A stretch of DNA of 43,538 bases from Desulfurellaceae bacterium (GTDB taxonomy: Bacteria > Desulfobacterota > Binatia > Bin18): contig JAGWBB010000027.1 in assembly GCA_021296095.1 (NCBI GenBank), positions 351-43,888 on the forward strand, written 5' to 3'. Under the pieces are notes generated by a model. It did not search any database, was not told the DNA's origin, and saw only the letters and a program-made list of their open reading frames with translations. The position numbers and the translations under genes are program-made. Positions 26,638 through 35,773 of the stretch are shown piece by piece; positions within the stretch are counted from its first letter, which is position 1; the number at the start of each line of letters is the position of its first letter.

Positions 26638-29343
26638 TTATGACACCACAAAATTGACCATCCGTCCGGGCACGACGATCTCGCGGCGGAGGGTTTTGCC
26701 CGCAAGATACTCCTGGACCTTCTCGTGTTCCCGCGCCCTGGCCAGCAGGGTCGCCTGATCGGCATCGGCCGGGATATCGATTTTTGCCCGCAGCTTGCCG
26801 TTAATCTGAACGGGAATCGTCCGGGTGTCCTCACGGAGCAGGGCCGGATCGTAGTCCGGCCAGGCGACATAGGCCAGGCTGTCGGTGTGGCCGAGCCGCT
26901 GCCAGAGTTCTTCGGCCAGGTGGGGGGCGAACGGGGACAGCAACAAGACCAGCTGCTCGACCAGGGGCTGGGGCAGTTGCTCGGCTTTGTGAGCCTCATT
27001 GACCAGGACCATCAGCGTGCTCAGCGCCGTATGAAAGCGCAAGCCATCGATATCTTCCGTCACCTTTTGGATCGTTTTGTGGAGCAGGCGGGTCAGATTC
27101 GCCTGCGGATCGAGCGGCCGGTCCACAATCTGGGGCCGCACCGCTCCGGCCTCGTCAATGAGCAAAGACCAGCTCCGACCCAGGAAACGCGAGACCCCGG
27201 CGACTGAGCGGGTATTCCACGGTTTGACCTGCTCCAGGGGACCCATGAACATCTCGTAACAGCGCAGGGCATCCGCCCCATACTCGGCAATCACGTCGTC
27301 GGGATTGACGACATTGCCCCGCGACTTTGACATTTTGTCGGTTTGGGGCTCAAGCTCAATGTCCTGGTTGTGGGGATGGTACGGGGTTTCCTCGCGCCAG
27401 ACCACCTCATTGACCGGCACATACTTGACCGATGCGCTGATGTCTGGATTCGAACTCAGGCCATAGGTCTCTTCCCCGTTCGCGTCGAGCTTGTGGACCT
27501 CCCGATAGCTGTAGCGTTGTCCGTCGCCATCCTCGTAATAGCGGTAGCTGAAGCCCAGAATCATGCCCTGATTGACTAGGCGCTGGAACGGCTCGGGGGT
27601 GGAGACCACGCCGCAGTCGTATAAAACGTGATGCCAGAATCGGGCGTACAGCAGGTGCAGCACCGCGTGCTCGACACCTCCGACATAGAGGTCGACCGGC
27701 ATCCAGTAGCGCTCTTTTTCCGGGTCGCACAGCCGGTCGGCATTATGCGGGTCAAGATAGCGCAGATAATACCAACAGCTGCCCGCCCATTGGGGCATGG
27801 TGTTGGTCTCACGCAGGGCGGGTTTGCCGCTTGCGGGGTCCTGGGTTTCGACCCACTGCCGGGCTGCCGCCAGGGGTGGTTCGCCGGTGCCGGTGGGCCG
27901 AAAACTTTCCACCTCGGGCAACAACACCGGCAAATCCTGGGGGGCGAGCGGTGTGGGCTCACCATCGACGTGCAGGATCGGAAACGGTTCACCCCAGTAG
28001 CGCTGGCGGCTGAACAGCCAGTCACGCAATTTATACGTTACCGTCCCTTCGCCGTGGCCGTGCTGCTCCAGCCAGGCGGTCATCCTGGTCTTGGCGTCGG
28101 CAATATCCAGGCCGTCAAGAAAGCCCGAGTTGACGTGCGGGCCGTCTCCGACATACGCCTCGGTGTCCATGTCGCCGCCCTGGACGACCTCAATAATCGG
28201 GATGTCGAACCGCCTGGCGAACTCCCAGTCGCGCTGGTCGCCGCCCGGGACGGCCATGATGGCTCCTGTCCCATAGCTCATCAGCACATAGTCGGCGATC
28301 CAGATCGGAATGGCCTGGCCGTTGACCGGATTGCACGCATACGCGCCGGTGGCCACGCCCGTTTTTTCCTTGACCAGATCGGTCCGGGCGAGGTCTGATT
28401 TGCGGGCCGCCTCGCGCCGGTAGGCCTCGACCGCAGCGCGTCGGTCGGGTGTCGTGCTGGCCTCAACCAGCGGGTGTTCCGGGGCCAGGACACAATAGGT
28501 CGCGCCAAACAAGGTGTCTGGCCGAGTGGTAAAGACGTCAAAAAATGTGTCGTGTCCGGCCGGCAGGTCGGCGCGCGGCGTCCCGTCCGGCTGACACAGC
28601 GCGAAGCGGATACGGGCACCCTCGCTCCGGCCGATCCAGTTACGCTGCATTTCTTTGACGTTATCCGGCCAGTCGAGCTGGTCCAGACCGGCCAACAGGC
28701 GCTCGGCATAGGCGGTGATGCGCAGCATCCACTGCCGCATCGGACGCCGGATCACCTCATGTCCGCCCCGCTCGCTCTTGCCGTCCACGACTTCTTCATT
28801 GGCCAGTACCGTCCCCAGCGCGGGGCACCAGTTGACGGGCACTTCGGCGATATAGGCCAGACCACGTTCGTACAGCTTGAGAAAAATCCACTGGGTCCAG
28901 CGGTAGTAGCCCGGATCGCAGGTCGCGATCTCGCGGTCCCAGTCATACGAGAAGCCAAGGGCCTGAATCTGACGCCGGAAGGTGTCAATATTGCGCTGGG
29001 TGGTCTGGCGCGGATGGGTTCCGGTTTCAATGGCGTACTGCTCGGCGGGTAGCCCGAACGCGTCCCAGCCCATCGGATGCAAGACGTTAAAGCCGCGCAT
29101 CCGCTTGTAGCGGGCCAGAATATCGGTCGCCGTGTAGCCCTCCGGGTGGCCGACATGCAGCCCTGAGCCGCTGGGATAGGGAAACATGTCCATGATGTAG
29201 TACTTGGGCTTGTCGGGGTCGATGTCGGCCCGAAACGTCTTGTTGTCGAGCCAGAAACGCTGCCACTTTGGCTCGATCTCTTCGGGCCGATAGCGGACCC
29301 GGCCGCCTTTACTTTGATCGGTCTGAGGGTTGGCTTGACTCAT
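26638..29343 (-). CDS. leuS: Leucyl-tRNA synthetase
   Basis: The 901-residue protein has the class I HIGH motif as HVGH in [10 protein letters not shown] (about 53-62), a CP1 editing domain ([19 protein letters not shown]), the KMSKS motif (about 669-674) and the anticodon-binding domain. It charges tRNA-Leu. In the editing pocket the common AHDxRD reads GGDQRD; the key Asp is kept but the preceding His is not. The ATG overlaps the end of nusB by 35 nt. Confidence 0.97.
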   Translation of the reverse strand: MSQANPQTDQSKGGRVRYRPEEIEPKWQRFWLDNKTFRADIDPDKPKYYIMDMFPYPSGSGLHVGHPEGYTATDILARYKRMRGFNVLHPMGWDAFGLPAEQYAIETGTHPRQTTQRNIDTFRRQIQALGFSYDWDREIATCDPGYYRWTQWIFLKLYERGLAYIAEVPVNWCPALGTVLANEEVVDGKSERGGHEVIRRPMRQWMLRITAYAERLLAGLDQLDWPDNVKEMQRNWIGRSEGARIRFALCQPDGTPRADLPAGHDTFFDVFTTRPDTLFGATYCVLAPEHPLVEASTTPDRRAAVEAYRREAARKSDLARTDLVKEKTGVATGAYACNPVNGQAIPIWIADYVLMSYGTGAIMAVPGGDQRDWEFARRFDIPIIEVVQGGDMDTEAYVGDGPHVNSGFLDGLDIADAKTRMTAWLEQHGHGEGTVTYKLRDWLFSRQRYWGEPFPILHVDGEPTPLAPQDLPVLLPEVESFRPTGTGEPPLAAARQWVETQDPASGKPALRETNTMPQWAGSCWYYLRYLDPHNADRLCDPEKERYWMPVDLYVGGVEHAVLHLLYARFWHHVLYDCGVVSTPEPFQRLVNQGMILGFSYRYYEDGDGQRYSYREVHKLDANGEETYGLSSNPDISASVKYVPVNEVVWREETPYHPHNQDIELEPQTDKMSKSRGNVVNPDDVIAEYGADALRCYEMFMGPLEQVKPWNTRSVAGVSRFLGRSWSLLIDEAGAVRPQIVDRPLDPQANLTRLLHKTIQKVTEDIDGLRFHTALSTLMVLVNEAHKAEQLPQPLVEQLVLLLSPFAPHLAEELWQRLGHTDSLAYVAWPDYDPALLREDTRTIPVQINGKLRAKIDIPADADQATLLARAREHEKVQEYLAGKTLRREIVVPGRMVNFVVS

Positions 29344-29779
29344 GACGGTCTGCTTTCTTCCCTACCAGCGTGGCGATCCGATCCAGCACGCCGTTGATGA
29401 AGGTCGGCGCCTCATCGCTGCAATAGCGGCGCGCAATTTCAATCGCCTCGTTAATCGTCACCCCGGCCGATAGCTCGGGAGAGCACAGCAACTCGTACGC
29501 ACCCAGGCGCAGCAAGTTCCAGTCAACCTTGGGCAAGCGCCCCAGCCGCCAGTGTTCCGCAGCCTCGGCGATCAGCCCGTCCAGACGCTCGCGTTCCCGC
29601 CACGCTCCTTCCACCAGCTCGGTCGTAAACTCCCGCGTGCGCGCTCCGGGTTGGAAGTTTTGCCAGAACATGGCCAGGGCCTGGCGCGGCTCGGTATCGG
29701 TCATCTCAAGCTGGTACAGCACTTGCAGGGCGAACTCTCGGCCCTGCCGTCGGGAGCCGTGGGGGTGGTGGGATGGCAT
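29309..29779 (-). CDS. nusB: Transcription antitermination factor NusB
   Basis: The 156-residue all-helical protein has [16 protein letters not shown] at the N-terminus, then [14 protein letters not shown] and [25 protein letters not shown], the characteristic NusB segment. NusB with S10 binds boxA RNA and supports rRNA antitermination. It follows ribH by 19 nt, the widespread ribH-nusB order, and its 3' end overlaps leuS. Confidence 0.95.
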   Translation of the reverse strand: MPSHHPHGSRRQGREFALQVLYQLEMTDTEPRQALAMFWQNFQPGARTREFTTELVEGAWRERERLDGLIAEAAEHWRLGRLPKVDWNLLRLGAYELLCSPELSAGVTINEAIEIARRYCSDEAPTFINGVLDRIATLVGKKADRHESSQPSDRSK

Positions 29780-29798
29780 CGGGGTGTGGACGGGCGGG

Positions 29799-30266
29799 TC
29801 AGCCCAGTTCTTTCAGGGTATTCACCATCTCGATTGCCGCAGCTGCGGCCTCGGCACCCTTATTGCCCAGTTTGGCTCCGGCTCGGTCGAGCGCCTGCTC
29901 GACCGAGTCGGTCGTCAACACCCCAAAGGTGATCGGCAGTCCGTGGGCGAGCATGATTTCTTTAATTCCCTGGGTCATGGCCGCAGCAATATAATCGAAA
30001 TGCGGCGTCTCACCCTTGATGACGGCACCCAGACAGATGAGCGCGTCGTAGCGACCGCTGGCGGCCAGCTTCTTGGCAAACAGGGGAATGTCGTAGGCAC
30101 CGGGCACGAGCACGACGTCAATCGCCTCGGGGCTGACGCCGTGGCGGCACAGGGTATCGAGCGCCCCGGATTGAAGCCGCTCAGTCACCAGACCGTTGAA
30201 CTGCGACACAACCAAGCCATAGCGCTGGCCGCCTGCGTCCATGTTGCCCTGGATAATGCGTACCAT
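29799..30266 (-). CDS. ribH: 6,7-dimethyl-8-ribityllumazine synthase
   Basis: The 155-residue protein has the lumazine synthase pattern: VVSQFN for the pyrimidine site, VPGAYDIP, GAVIKGETPHFDYI and PITFGVLTTD. It condenses 3,4-dihydroxybutanone 4-phosphate with the ribitylaminouracil. ATG 30266 matches the family start and has AGGCGAGG upstream. It lies 23 nt after ribBA. Confidence 0.95.
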   Translation of the reverse strand: MVRIIQGNMDAGGQRYGLVVSQFNGLVTERLQSGALDTLCRHGVSPEAIDVVLVPGAYDIPLFAKKLAASGRYDALICLGAVIKGETPHFDYIAAAMTQGIKEIMLAHGLPITFGVLTTDSVEQALDRAGAKLGNKGAEAAAAAIEMVNTLKELG

Positions 30267-30289
30267 ACCTCGCCTACTCTTTCGCCTTC

Positions 30290-31513
30290 TCACAGCAGGG
30301 GTTTGAGTTCGCTGAACAGATGGCCCAGTTTTTCTTTCTTGACCCGCAGGTAGCGAATATTGCCCTCATGCGGCGGGGTTTCAATCGCCCGCCGTTCCGC
30401 CACCTTGATCCCGTAGCCCTCCAGGCCGCTGATTTTTTGCGGGTTGTTGGTCAACAGACGCACCTCCGAAATATGCAGGTCGTGCAGGATCTGGGCTCCG
30501 ATCCCATAGTCGCGCAAGTCTTCTTCAAACCCGAGGTGGAGGTTGGCCTCGACCGTATCAAAGCCCTGGTCTTGGAGCGCGTAGGCCCGGATTTTATTGG
30601 CCAGACCAATGCCCCGACCCTCCTGGTGCAGGTACAGGATAACGCCTTTGCCCTCTTTGGCAATATCGGTCATGGCTTGGCGCAGCTGCTCGCCGCAGTC
30701 ACACCGCTCCGAACCAAACACGTCGCCGGTCAAGCACTGGGAGTGAACCCGGACCGAGACCAGGTCGCGCGGATGAATTTTCCCTTTGACCAGGGCGATG
30801 TGTTCATGGGCGTCAATATCGGTCCGGTAGGCAATAGCATGAAACTTGCCGCCGAACGGGCTGGCGACATCCGCCTCGGCGACCCGGTGGACGAGCGACT
30901 CGGTCCGCAGGCGATAGGCCATCAGGTTGGACAGGCAAACGATCTTGAGCTGGTATTGATCGGCCAGGGCTTCGAGATCGGCCTCGCTGGCCAGGTCGCC
31001 GTCTTCGCCCAGAATCGTACACAGGGTTGCGGCCGGGGTTAAGCGGCTCAGGCGGGTCAAATCGACCGCTCCTTCAGACAGACCGGGGCGGGCCAGCACC
31101 CCGCCGCGGCGAGCCAGCAGGGGATGGACGTGGCCGGGCATGACAATGTCGTCAGGACCGGCCTTGGGTTTTATCGCGGTGGTAATCGTGACCGCGCGAT
31201 CATAGGCGGAGATCCCGGTGGTGACGCCTTTACGGGCTTCGATAGAGGCACCAAACAGGCGCTGGTGGTTCAGCGCCGGTCCCGAGCCGAGCATCGGGAT
31301 GCCGAGTTGGCGGATCTTTTCTTCGGTCAGGGCCAGACACACCAGACCTCGCCCGTGGGTGGCCATGAAATTCACCGCCTCCGGGGTGGTTTTGTCGGCG
31401 GCGATACACAGATTTGCCTCACCATGTACTTCGTCGTCATCCACCAGGATGATCATCTTGCCCTTGCGCAGGTCGGCGATAACTTTCTCAACTGGTGCGA
31501 CCGGTAGTGGCAT
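30290..31513 (-). CDS. ribBA: RibBA-type protein: DHBP synthase-like domain fused to GTP cyclohydrolase II
   Basis: The 407-residue protein joins a RibB domain (1 to about 205) to a RibA domain. RibA looks intact: the zinc site is in GSERCDCGEQ (about 262-271), with HQEGRGIGLANKIRAY and VRLLTNNPQK. RibB keeps GVTTGISAYDRA and GHVHPLLARRGGV, but the N-terminal active-site loop, normally DDEDRENEGDL, reads DDDEVHGEANL at residues 25-35. The Arg, the first metal-binding Glu and the terminal Asp are replaced. GTP cyclohydrolase II activity is likely; DHBP synthase activity is uncertain. GGGAGGG precedes the ATG. Confidence 0.92.
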   Translation of the reverse strand: MPLPVAPVEKVIADLRKGKMIILVDDDEVHGEANLCIAADKTTPEAVNFMATHGRGLVCLALTEEKIRQLGIPMLGSGPALNHQRLFGASIEARKGVTTGISAYDRAVTITTAIKPKAGPDDIVMPGHVHPLLARRGGVLARPGLSEGAVDLTRLSRLTPAATLCTILGEDGDLASEADLEALADQYQLKIVCLSNLMAYRLRTESLVHRVAEADVASPFGGKFHAIAYRTDIDAHEHIALVKGKIHPRDLVSVRVHSQCLTGDVFGSERCDCGEQLRQAMTDIAKEGKGVILYLHQEGRGIGLANKIRAYALQDQGFDTVEANLHLGFEEDLRDYGIGAQILHDLHISEVRLLTNNPQKISGLEGYGIKVAERRAIETPPHEGNIRYLRVKKEKLGHLFSELKPLL

Positions 31514-31532
31514 AGACCCTCCCTCTTGTTTT

Positions 31533-31636
31533 CAAAGTGAAGGCTGATCTCTTGTCGTTAATCCAGTATCAGCAGTCACTTTGCCAAAGTAAAGGCTGAT
31601 CTCTTCCCATCAATTCGGTTATCAGCCTTCACTTTG
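31533..31636. repeat. Two tandem ~51-bp palindromic repeats between ribD and ribBA
   Basis: Unit 1 is 31533-31583 and unit 2 is 31585-31636. Each starts CAAAGTRAAGGCTGATCTCTT (20 of 21 bases shared) and ends ATCAGCNNTCACTTTG. The ends of each unit are inverted repeats of 16 bp (14/16 paired in unit 1, 15/16 in unit 2) around a loop of about 19-20 nt that differs between units. The ribD stop codon lies inside the last arm. This could be a REP/MITE-type intergenic palindrome pair or a structured operon spacer. It does not fit an FMN riboswitch. Confidence 0.8.
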
Positions 31637-32747
31637 TCCCCCGTTGGGCTGCCGCCCAGTCAATGTAGGCACTCACCACCACATCGTCTCCCCGCTGACT
31701 GACCTCTATGGTGTGGAGCTTGTGCCCGGCGGCAATCCGGCTGATGCCAAGCGTTCCGATCATGGCGCGTCCATCGCCGCCGAGCAAGATGGGTCCGTAA
31801 AAAAAGAGGACTTTGTCAACCAGTCGCTCGCGCAGGGCCGTGGCCGCCACCTGACCCCCACCCTCGATGAGTACGTGCTTGAGCCCGCGGCATGCCAACT
31901 CCTGGAGCAGTCGGGCGAGCGAGACCCGGCCCTTGGCCGCAGCCAGGGACAAGACCTCGACATTGGGCCGCTCGAACACGTGCCGCCGCTTTGCTCCGGC
32001 CCGGGTCGTGGCGATCAACGTGGGTGCCTGCGAGGCTTGGGTGTAGATGCGAGCCTGGGGACTGATCGACAGGCGGCTGTCCAGGACGACCCGTACCGGG
32101 TCACGGCCGCCCCGAATGCGGCACGTCAGTTGTGGGTCATCGCTCCGCACGGTCTCGGCCCCGACCAGCACGGCATCGACTCGATTCCTGAGCTGGTGTA
32201 CCAGCCGCCGCGAGGCGGGACCGCTGATCCAGCGAGAGTCGCCCGTCGCGGTGGCAATCCGTCCGTCCAAGGACGCGGCCAGCTTGAGCGTGACCATCGG
32301 CCGACCGGTCCGGATGAAAATACGGAAATCCTCGTTCAGCCGCTCACACGCCTGTCTCAAGACCCCGGTCTTGGTCTGAATTCCGGCCCGCCGCAAGCGA
32401 CGCAGCCCGCGTCCGGCAACCAGCGGATTGGGATCGCGGGTACCGACCACCACCCGTTGAATGCCGGCCTGTATCACTGCATCGGCACACGGCGGGGTGC
32501 GGCCGTGGTGAGAGCAGGGTTCGAGATTGACGTACAGGGTGGCGCCGGCGGCGGAGTCTTTCAGGCTGCGCAGGGCTTCGATTTCGGCGTGCGGCCGGCC
32601 CGCCTTGCGGTGAAACCCCTCGCCGATGACGCGCCCCTCGCGAACGACGACCGCCCCGACCGCAGGGTTGGGGCTGGTCCGCCCCAGACCCCGGGCAGCG
32701 AGTTCCAGGGCTCGCTGCATATAGACGGCGTCGGAAGTGTGGTTCAT
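31629..32747 (-). CDS. ribD: Bifunctional riboflavin biosynthesis deaminase/reductase RibD
   Basis: The 372-residue protein has an N-terminal zinc cytidine-deaminase-like domain (SPNPAVGAVVV, GRPHAEIEAL, then PCSHHGRTPPC with the zinc ligands). A C-terminal reductase domain starts near 150 (VTLKLAASLDGRIAT) and includes ILLGGDGRAM. It deaminates the GTP cyclohydrolase II product and reduces its ribose. ATG 32747 fits the family start better than the ATG at 32765. A small hairpin lies in its leader. Its stop sits inside the tandem palindromic repeat. Confidence 0.93.
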   Translation of the reverse strand: MNHTSDAVYMQRALELAARGLGRTSPNPAVGAVVVREGRVIGEGFHRKAGRPHAEIEALRSLKDSAAGATLYVNLEPCSHHGRTPPCADAVIQAGIQRVVVGTRDPNPLVAGRGLRRLRRAGIQTKTGVLRQACERLNEDFRIFIRTGRPMVTLKLAASLDGRIATATGDSRWISGPASRRLVHQLRNRVDAVLVGAETVRSDDPQLTCRIRGGRDPVRVVLDSRLSISPQARIYTQASQAPTLIATTRAGAKRRHVFERPNVEVLSLAAAKGRVSLARLLQELACRGLKHVLIEGGGQVAATALRERLVDKVLFFYGPILLGGDGRAMIGTLGISRIAAGHKLHTIEVSQRGDDVVVSAYIDWAAAQRGTK

Positions 32748-32755
32748 CCTGTCTG

Positions 32756-32773
32756 CCTCACCCAAGGGTGAGG
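32756..32773. repeat. Short palindrome in the ribD leader
   Basis: CCTCACCC and GGGTGAGG flank AA, about 9 nt before the ribD ATG. On the minus strand the 3' arm (GGGTGAGG) is the best SD-like sequence for ribD, so folding could restrict initiation. No riboflavin (RFN) consensus is seen. Confidence 0.45.
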
Positions 32774-32802
32774 GCGGATCTCTGTGTCACAGGTGATGGA
32801 CG

Positions 32803-33327
32803 TCATGGGGTGCGGGTGGGTGACGGCTTTTTCTTGCGGGCGCGGGACCGATCCGGTTTGGGATCACTCTGGCTGCGCTCTCGGATCAGGATTTTGAGTT
32901 CATTCATGAACGCGTCCAGATCCTGGAATGAGCGATACACTGACGCAAAGCGGACATAGGCCACTTTATCCAGATCGTACAGCTGGCGCATGACCTCTTC
33001 ACCGACCCGCGCACTCCTCAGCTCTTTCTCTCCGGAGCCCTGCAGGGAACGCTCGATACGGTCGGCAATGTCTTCAATCGTCTCAATGCTGATCGGTCGC
33101 TTCTCGCACGCCTTGGACAGGCCCGCAACCACTTTCTGGCGACTGTAGGCTTCTCGGCGGCCGTCTTTCTTGACGACCAGGGGCAGAATTTCCTCCACCC
33201 GCTCATAGGTCGTAAAACGGCGTTCGCATCCCTCGCACTCGCGTCGGCGCCTGATGACGTCGCCGTCTCGACTCAGTCGTGAGTCGATGACACGGTTGTC
33301 CTGGTGCGAGCAAAAGGGGCACTTCAT
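32803..33327 (-). CDS. nrdR: Transcriptional repressor NrdR
   Basis: The 174-residue protein begins MKCPFC and continues with [22 protein letters not shown], giving a four-Cys zinc ribbon (C3, C6 and the CEGC pair), followed by RRFTTYER and the ATP-cone domain. NrdR senses ATP/dATP and represses ribonucleotide reductase genes at NrdR boxes. It is 11 nt after glyA, a common pairing. The C-terminus has a basic tail (SRARKKKPS) beyond the usual 150-160 residues. The longer frame to 33378 overlaps glyA and lacks homology. Confidence 0.95.
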   Translation of the reverse strand: MKCPFCSHQDNRVIDSRLSRDGDVIRRRRECEGCERRFTTYERVEEILPLVVKKDGRREAYSRQKVVAGLSKACEKRPISIETIEDIADRIERSLQGSGEKELRSARVGEEVMRQLYDLDKVAYVRFASVYRSFQDLDAFMNELKILIRERSQSDPKPDRSRARKKKPSPTRTP

Positions 33328-33338
33328 AACGCTCGGGG

Positions 33339-34589
33339 TCAGGAGCTGGTGGGGTCGTAGACCGGGAACTGGCGGCACAGGTCACGCACCTCTGCCCCGA
33401 TAGCGTCGAGTGCCGTGTCGTCTCCGACTCTTTGCAGGGCGCGCCAGATCAGCTCGGCAATCACCTCCATTTCGGGCTCTTTCATCCCCCGGCTGGTGAC
33501 GGCCGGCGTCCCGATACGTACACCGCTGGTGACAAACGGCGAGCGGGGGTCAAACGGAATGGCGTTTTTATTGACGGTAATCCGCGCTCGGTCCAGCGTG
33601 TTCTGGGCCAGCTTGCCGGTCAACTCCGTGGCGCGCAGGTCGAGCAGCATGAGGTGGTTGTCGGTGCCGCCGGAGACCAACTGAAAGCCACGCCTGAGCA
33701 GTCCCTCGGCCAGCGTTTTGGCGTTGGCCAGGATTTGCCGCTGATAGGCTTTGAAGGCCGGGCTGGCGGCTTCTTTGAGTGCCACCGCCTTGGCGGCGAT
33801 GACGTGCATCAGGGGGCCACCCTGTGTGCCGGGAAAAACGGACGCGTTCACGCTTTTGGCCAAATCCTGGCGACATAAGATCATACCGCCGCGCGGTCCG
33901 CGCAGCGTTTTATGAGTCGTGGTGGTCACTAGTTCGGCGTACGGCACCGGGGAGGGGTGCAGGCCGGCCGCAACCAGACCGGCAAAATGGGCAATATCGA
34001 CCATGACCAGAGCGCCGATTTCGTCCGCAATCTGACGGAAGGGCGCGGCATCAATCTGCCGCGGATAGGCGCTGTGGCCGGCAACCAGCATCTTGGGCCG
34101 GTGTTTGCGGGCCAGGGCGGCGATTTCCTGGTAGTCGATACGCTGGTCGGACTCGCGTACGCCGTAGGGAATGACCGTGAAAAATTTGCCCGAGAAGTTG
34201 ACCGGACTGCCGTGGGTGAGATGACCGCCGTGGGACAGGTTCATGCTCAGGATGGTATCGCCCGGCTGGAGCTGGGAGAAATACGCCGCCATATTGGCCT
34301 GCGCGCCGGAGTGGGGCTGGACATTGGCGTGCTCGGCGCCGAATAGGGCTTTGGCCCGATCAATGGCAAGCTGCTCGGCGACATCGACGTAGGCACAGCC
34401 GCCATAATAGCGCTTGCCGGGATAGCCTTCCGCGTACTTATTGGTAAGAACCGAGCCCTGGGCTTCCAGCACGGCCTGACTGACCAGGTTCTCGGATGCA
34501 ATCAGCTCAAGATTGTCCTCTTGACGCTGGGCTTCGTGCCGGATCGCCGCATACACCTCGGGGTCTTGCTGGGCCAAGCTGCTGTTCAT
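33339..34589 (-). CDS. glyA: Serine hydroxymethyltransferase
   Basis: The 416-residue PLP enzyme has [21 protein letters not shown], the tetrahydrofolate/PLP site [24 protein letters not shown] and the Schiff-base Lys in [14 protein letters not shown]. It converts serine plus THF to glycine and 5,10-methylene-THF. The ATG at 34589 has GAGGG 7 nt upstream; the in-frame ATG at 34595 is too close to that site. It lies 141 nt after acpP. That gap shows no gene, so fabF, often found here, is absent. Confidence 0.96.
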   Translation of the reverse strand: MNSSLAQQDPEVYAAIRHEAQRQEDNLELIASENLVSQAVLEAQGSVLTNKYAEGYPGKRYYGGCAYVDVAEQLAIDRAKALFGAEHANVQPHSGAQANMAAYFSQLQPGDTILSMNLSHGGHLTHGSPVNFSGKFFTVIPYGVRESDQRIDYQEIAALARKHRPKMLVAGHSAYPRQIDAAPFRQIADEIGALVMVDIAHFAGLVAAGLHPSPVPYAELVTTTTHKTLRGPRGGMILCRQDLAKSVNASVFPGTQGGPLMHVIAAKAVALKEAASPAFKAYQRQILANAKTLAEGLLRRGFQLVSGGTDNHLMLLDLRATELTGKLAQNTLDRARITVNKNAIPFDPRSPFVTSGVRIGTPAVTSRGMKEPEMEVIAELIWRALQRVGDDTALDAIGAEVRDLCRQFPVYDPTSS

Positions 34590-34730
34590 ACACATTCCCT
34601 CGGGTAACGATGATGCCTGAATCCGAACTGTACAGCCTCTCGGGCGCGGGAGAAAAGACACGCCGGGCTGCCGCAAGACCCAGCCGCTGCCATGTTTCCC
34701 CGCTGCCGAGGGCGGGCGCACCGCCAGACA

Positions 34731-34973
34731 CTAGGCCTGCTGACTGTCGATATAGGTAATGACGTCTTTGACGGTCCGAATCTTCTCGACGTCTTCGTCA
34801 GAGATCTCGGTGTTATACTCTTCTTCGAGGGCCATGACGAGCTCGACGATATCGAGCGAGTCGGCGCCTAAATCCTCGATAAACGACGCCTCCTGGGTCA
34901 CCTCTTCGCGGCTCACGCCGAGTTGTTCACAGATGATTTCCGTGACGCGTTCCTGTGTTGCACTCTCTGCCAT
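34731..34973 (-). CDS. acpP: Acyl carrier protein
   Basis: The 80-residue acidic four-helix protein has the phosphopantetheine attachment Ser39 in [12 protein letters not shown]. It carries growing acyl chains in type II fatty acid synthesis. GAGGAGGA precedes the ATG. It lies 50 nt after fabG as the last fatty-acid gene of the cluster. Confidence 0.97.
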   Translation of the reverse strand: MAESATQERVTEIICEQLGVSREEVTQEASFIEDLGADSLDIVELVMALEEEYNTEISDEDVEKIRTVKDVITYIDSQQA

Positions 34974-35023
34974 AACGCTGTCCTCCTCTATCGCTCACCC
35001 AGATGCCAGAGCCGGGGCGGCGC

Positions 35024-35773
35024 TTATACATACATGCCGCCGTTGACGTTGATGACCTGTCCGGTGATATACGCCGCTAGGGGGCTGACCAGGAAGGCCA
35101 CCACTTCGGCGACCTCTGCCGGGGTGCCCAATCGGCCGGCTGGAATGAGGCTCAAATATCCTGTTTTGACCTGATCTGGCAAGGACCCGGTCATGTCGGT
35201 TTCAATAAAGCCCGGGGCTACCGCGTTGACGGTAATGGTGCGTGAGGCCAGCTCTTTGGCCAGGGTCCTGGTCAGTCCCAGAATGCCCGCTTTGGCCGCG
35301 CTGTAGGCGGCCTGTCCGGTGTTGCCGGTCTGGGCCACCACTGACGTCAGGTTCACGATCCGGCCGCTCCGCTGGCGCACCATGGCTCGGGCCACGGCTT
35401 TGCTGCACAGAAAAGCGCCCTTGAGGTTGACCCCCATGACCCGTTCCCACTCGTCTTCTTTCAGGCGCAACAGCAGGCCGTCGAGCGCCAGGCCGGCGTT
35501 GTTGACCAGGATGTCGATCCGGCCGTGTCGCGCCACCACATCCTGGACGCTGGTCGTGACCTCGGCCTGATCGGCGACGTTAAAGCGGCACGGCTCAGCC
35601 CGGCCGCCGGTCGCCCGAATATGGGCACATACCTCTTCGGCCGCTGCCTGATTTTGCACGTAATTGACCTGGACCTGAGCGCCGTCCTCGGCCAGGCGCT
35701 CGGCAATCGCCCGGCCGATACCGCGTGAGGCGCCCGTCACAAGGGCGACCTGTCCCTCCAGCCTGGCGGTCAT
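35024..35773 (-). CDS. fabG: 3-oxoacyl-ACP reductase FabG
   Basis: The 249-residue SDR has TGASRGIG for NADPH binding, NNAG, and catalytic Ser/Tyr/Lys in the segment ending YSAAKAG. It ends with NVNGGMYV, very typical of FabG. It reduces 3-ketoacyl-ACP in each elongation cycle. The start overlaps the fabD stop by 4 nt (ATGA), indicating coupling, and no separate SD is seen. Position between fabD and acpP supports FabG rather than a generic SDR. Confidence 0.95.
   Translation of the reverse strand: MTARLEGQVALVTGASRGIGRAIAERLAEDGAQVQVNYVQNQAAAEEVCAHIRATGGRAEPCRFNVADQAEVTTSVQDVVARHGRIDILVNNAGLALDGLLLRLKEDEWERVMGVNLKGAFLCSKAVARAMVRQRSGRIVNLTSVVAQTGNTGQAAYSAAKAGILGLTRTLAKELASRTITVNAVAPGFIETDMTGSLPDQVKTGYLSLIPAGRLGTPAEVAEVVAFLVSPLAAYITGQVINVNGGMYV

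Noticed and set aside
31533-31636. CRISPR array or FMN riboswitch
   Set aside because: There are only two units, adjacent with no spacer, each palindromic; no RFN consensus is present upstream of ribD or ribBA.
31644-32771. 375-residue + strand open frame opposite ribD
   Set aside because: Antisense shadow of ribD with no recognisable domain; ribD has all zinc and reductase motifs.
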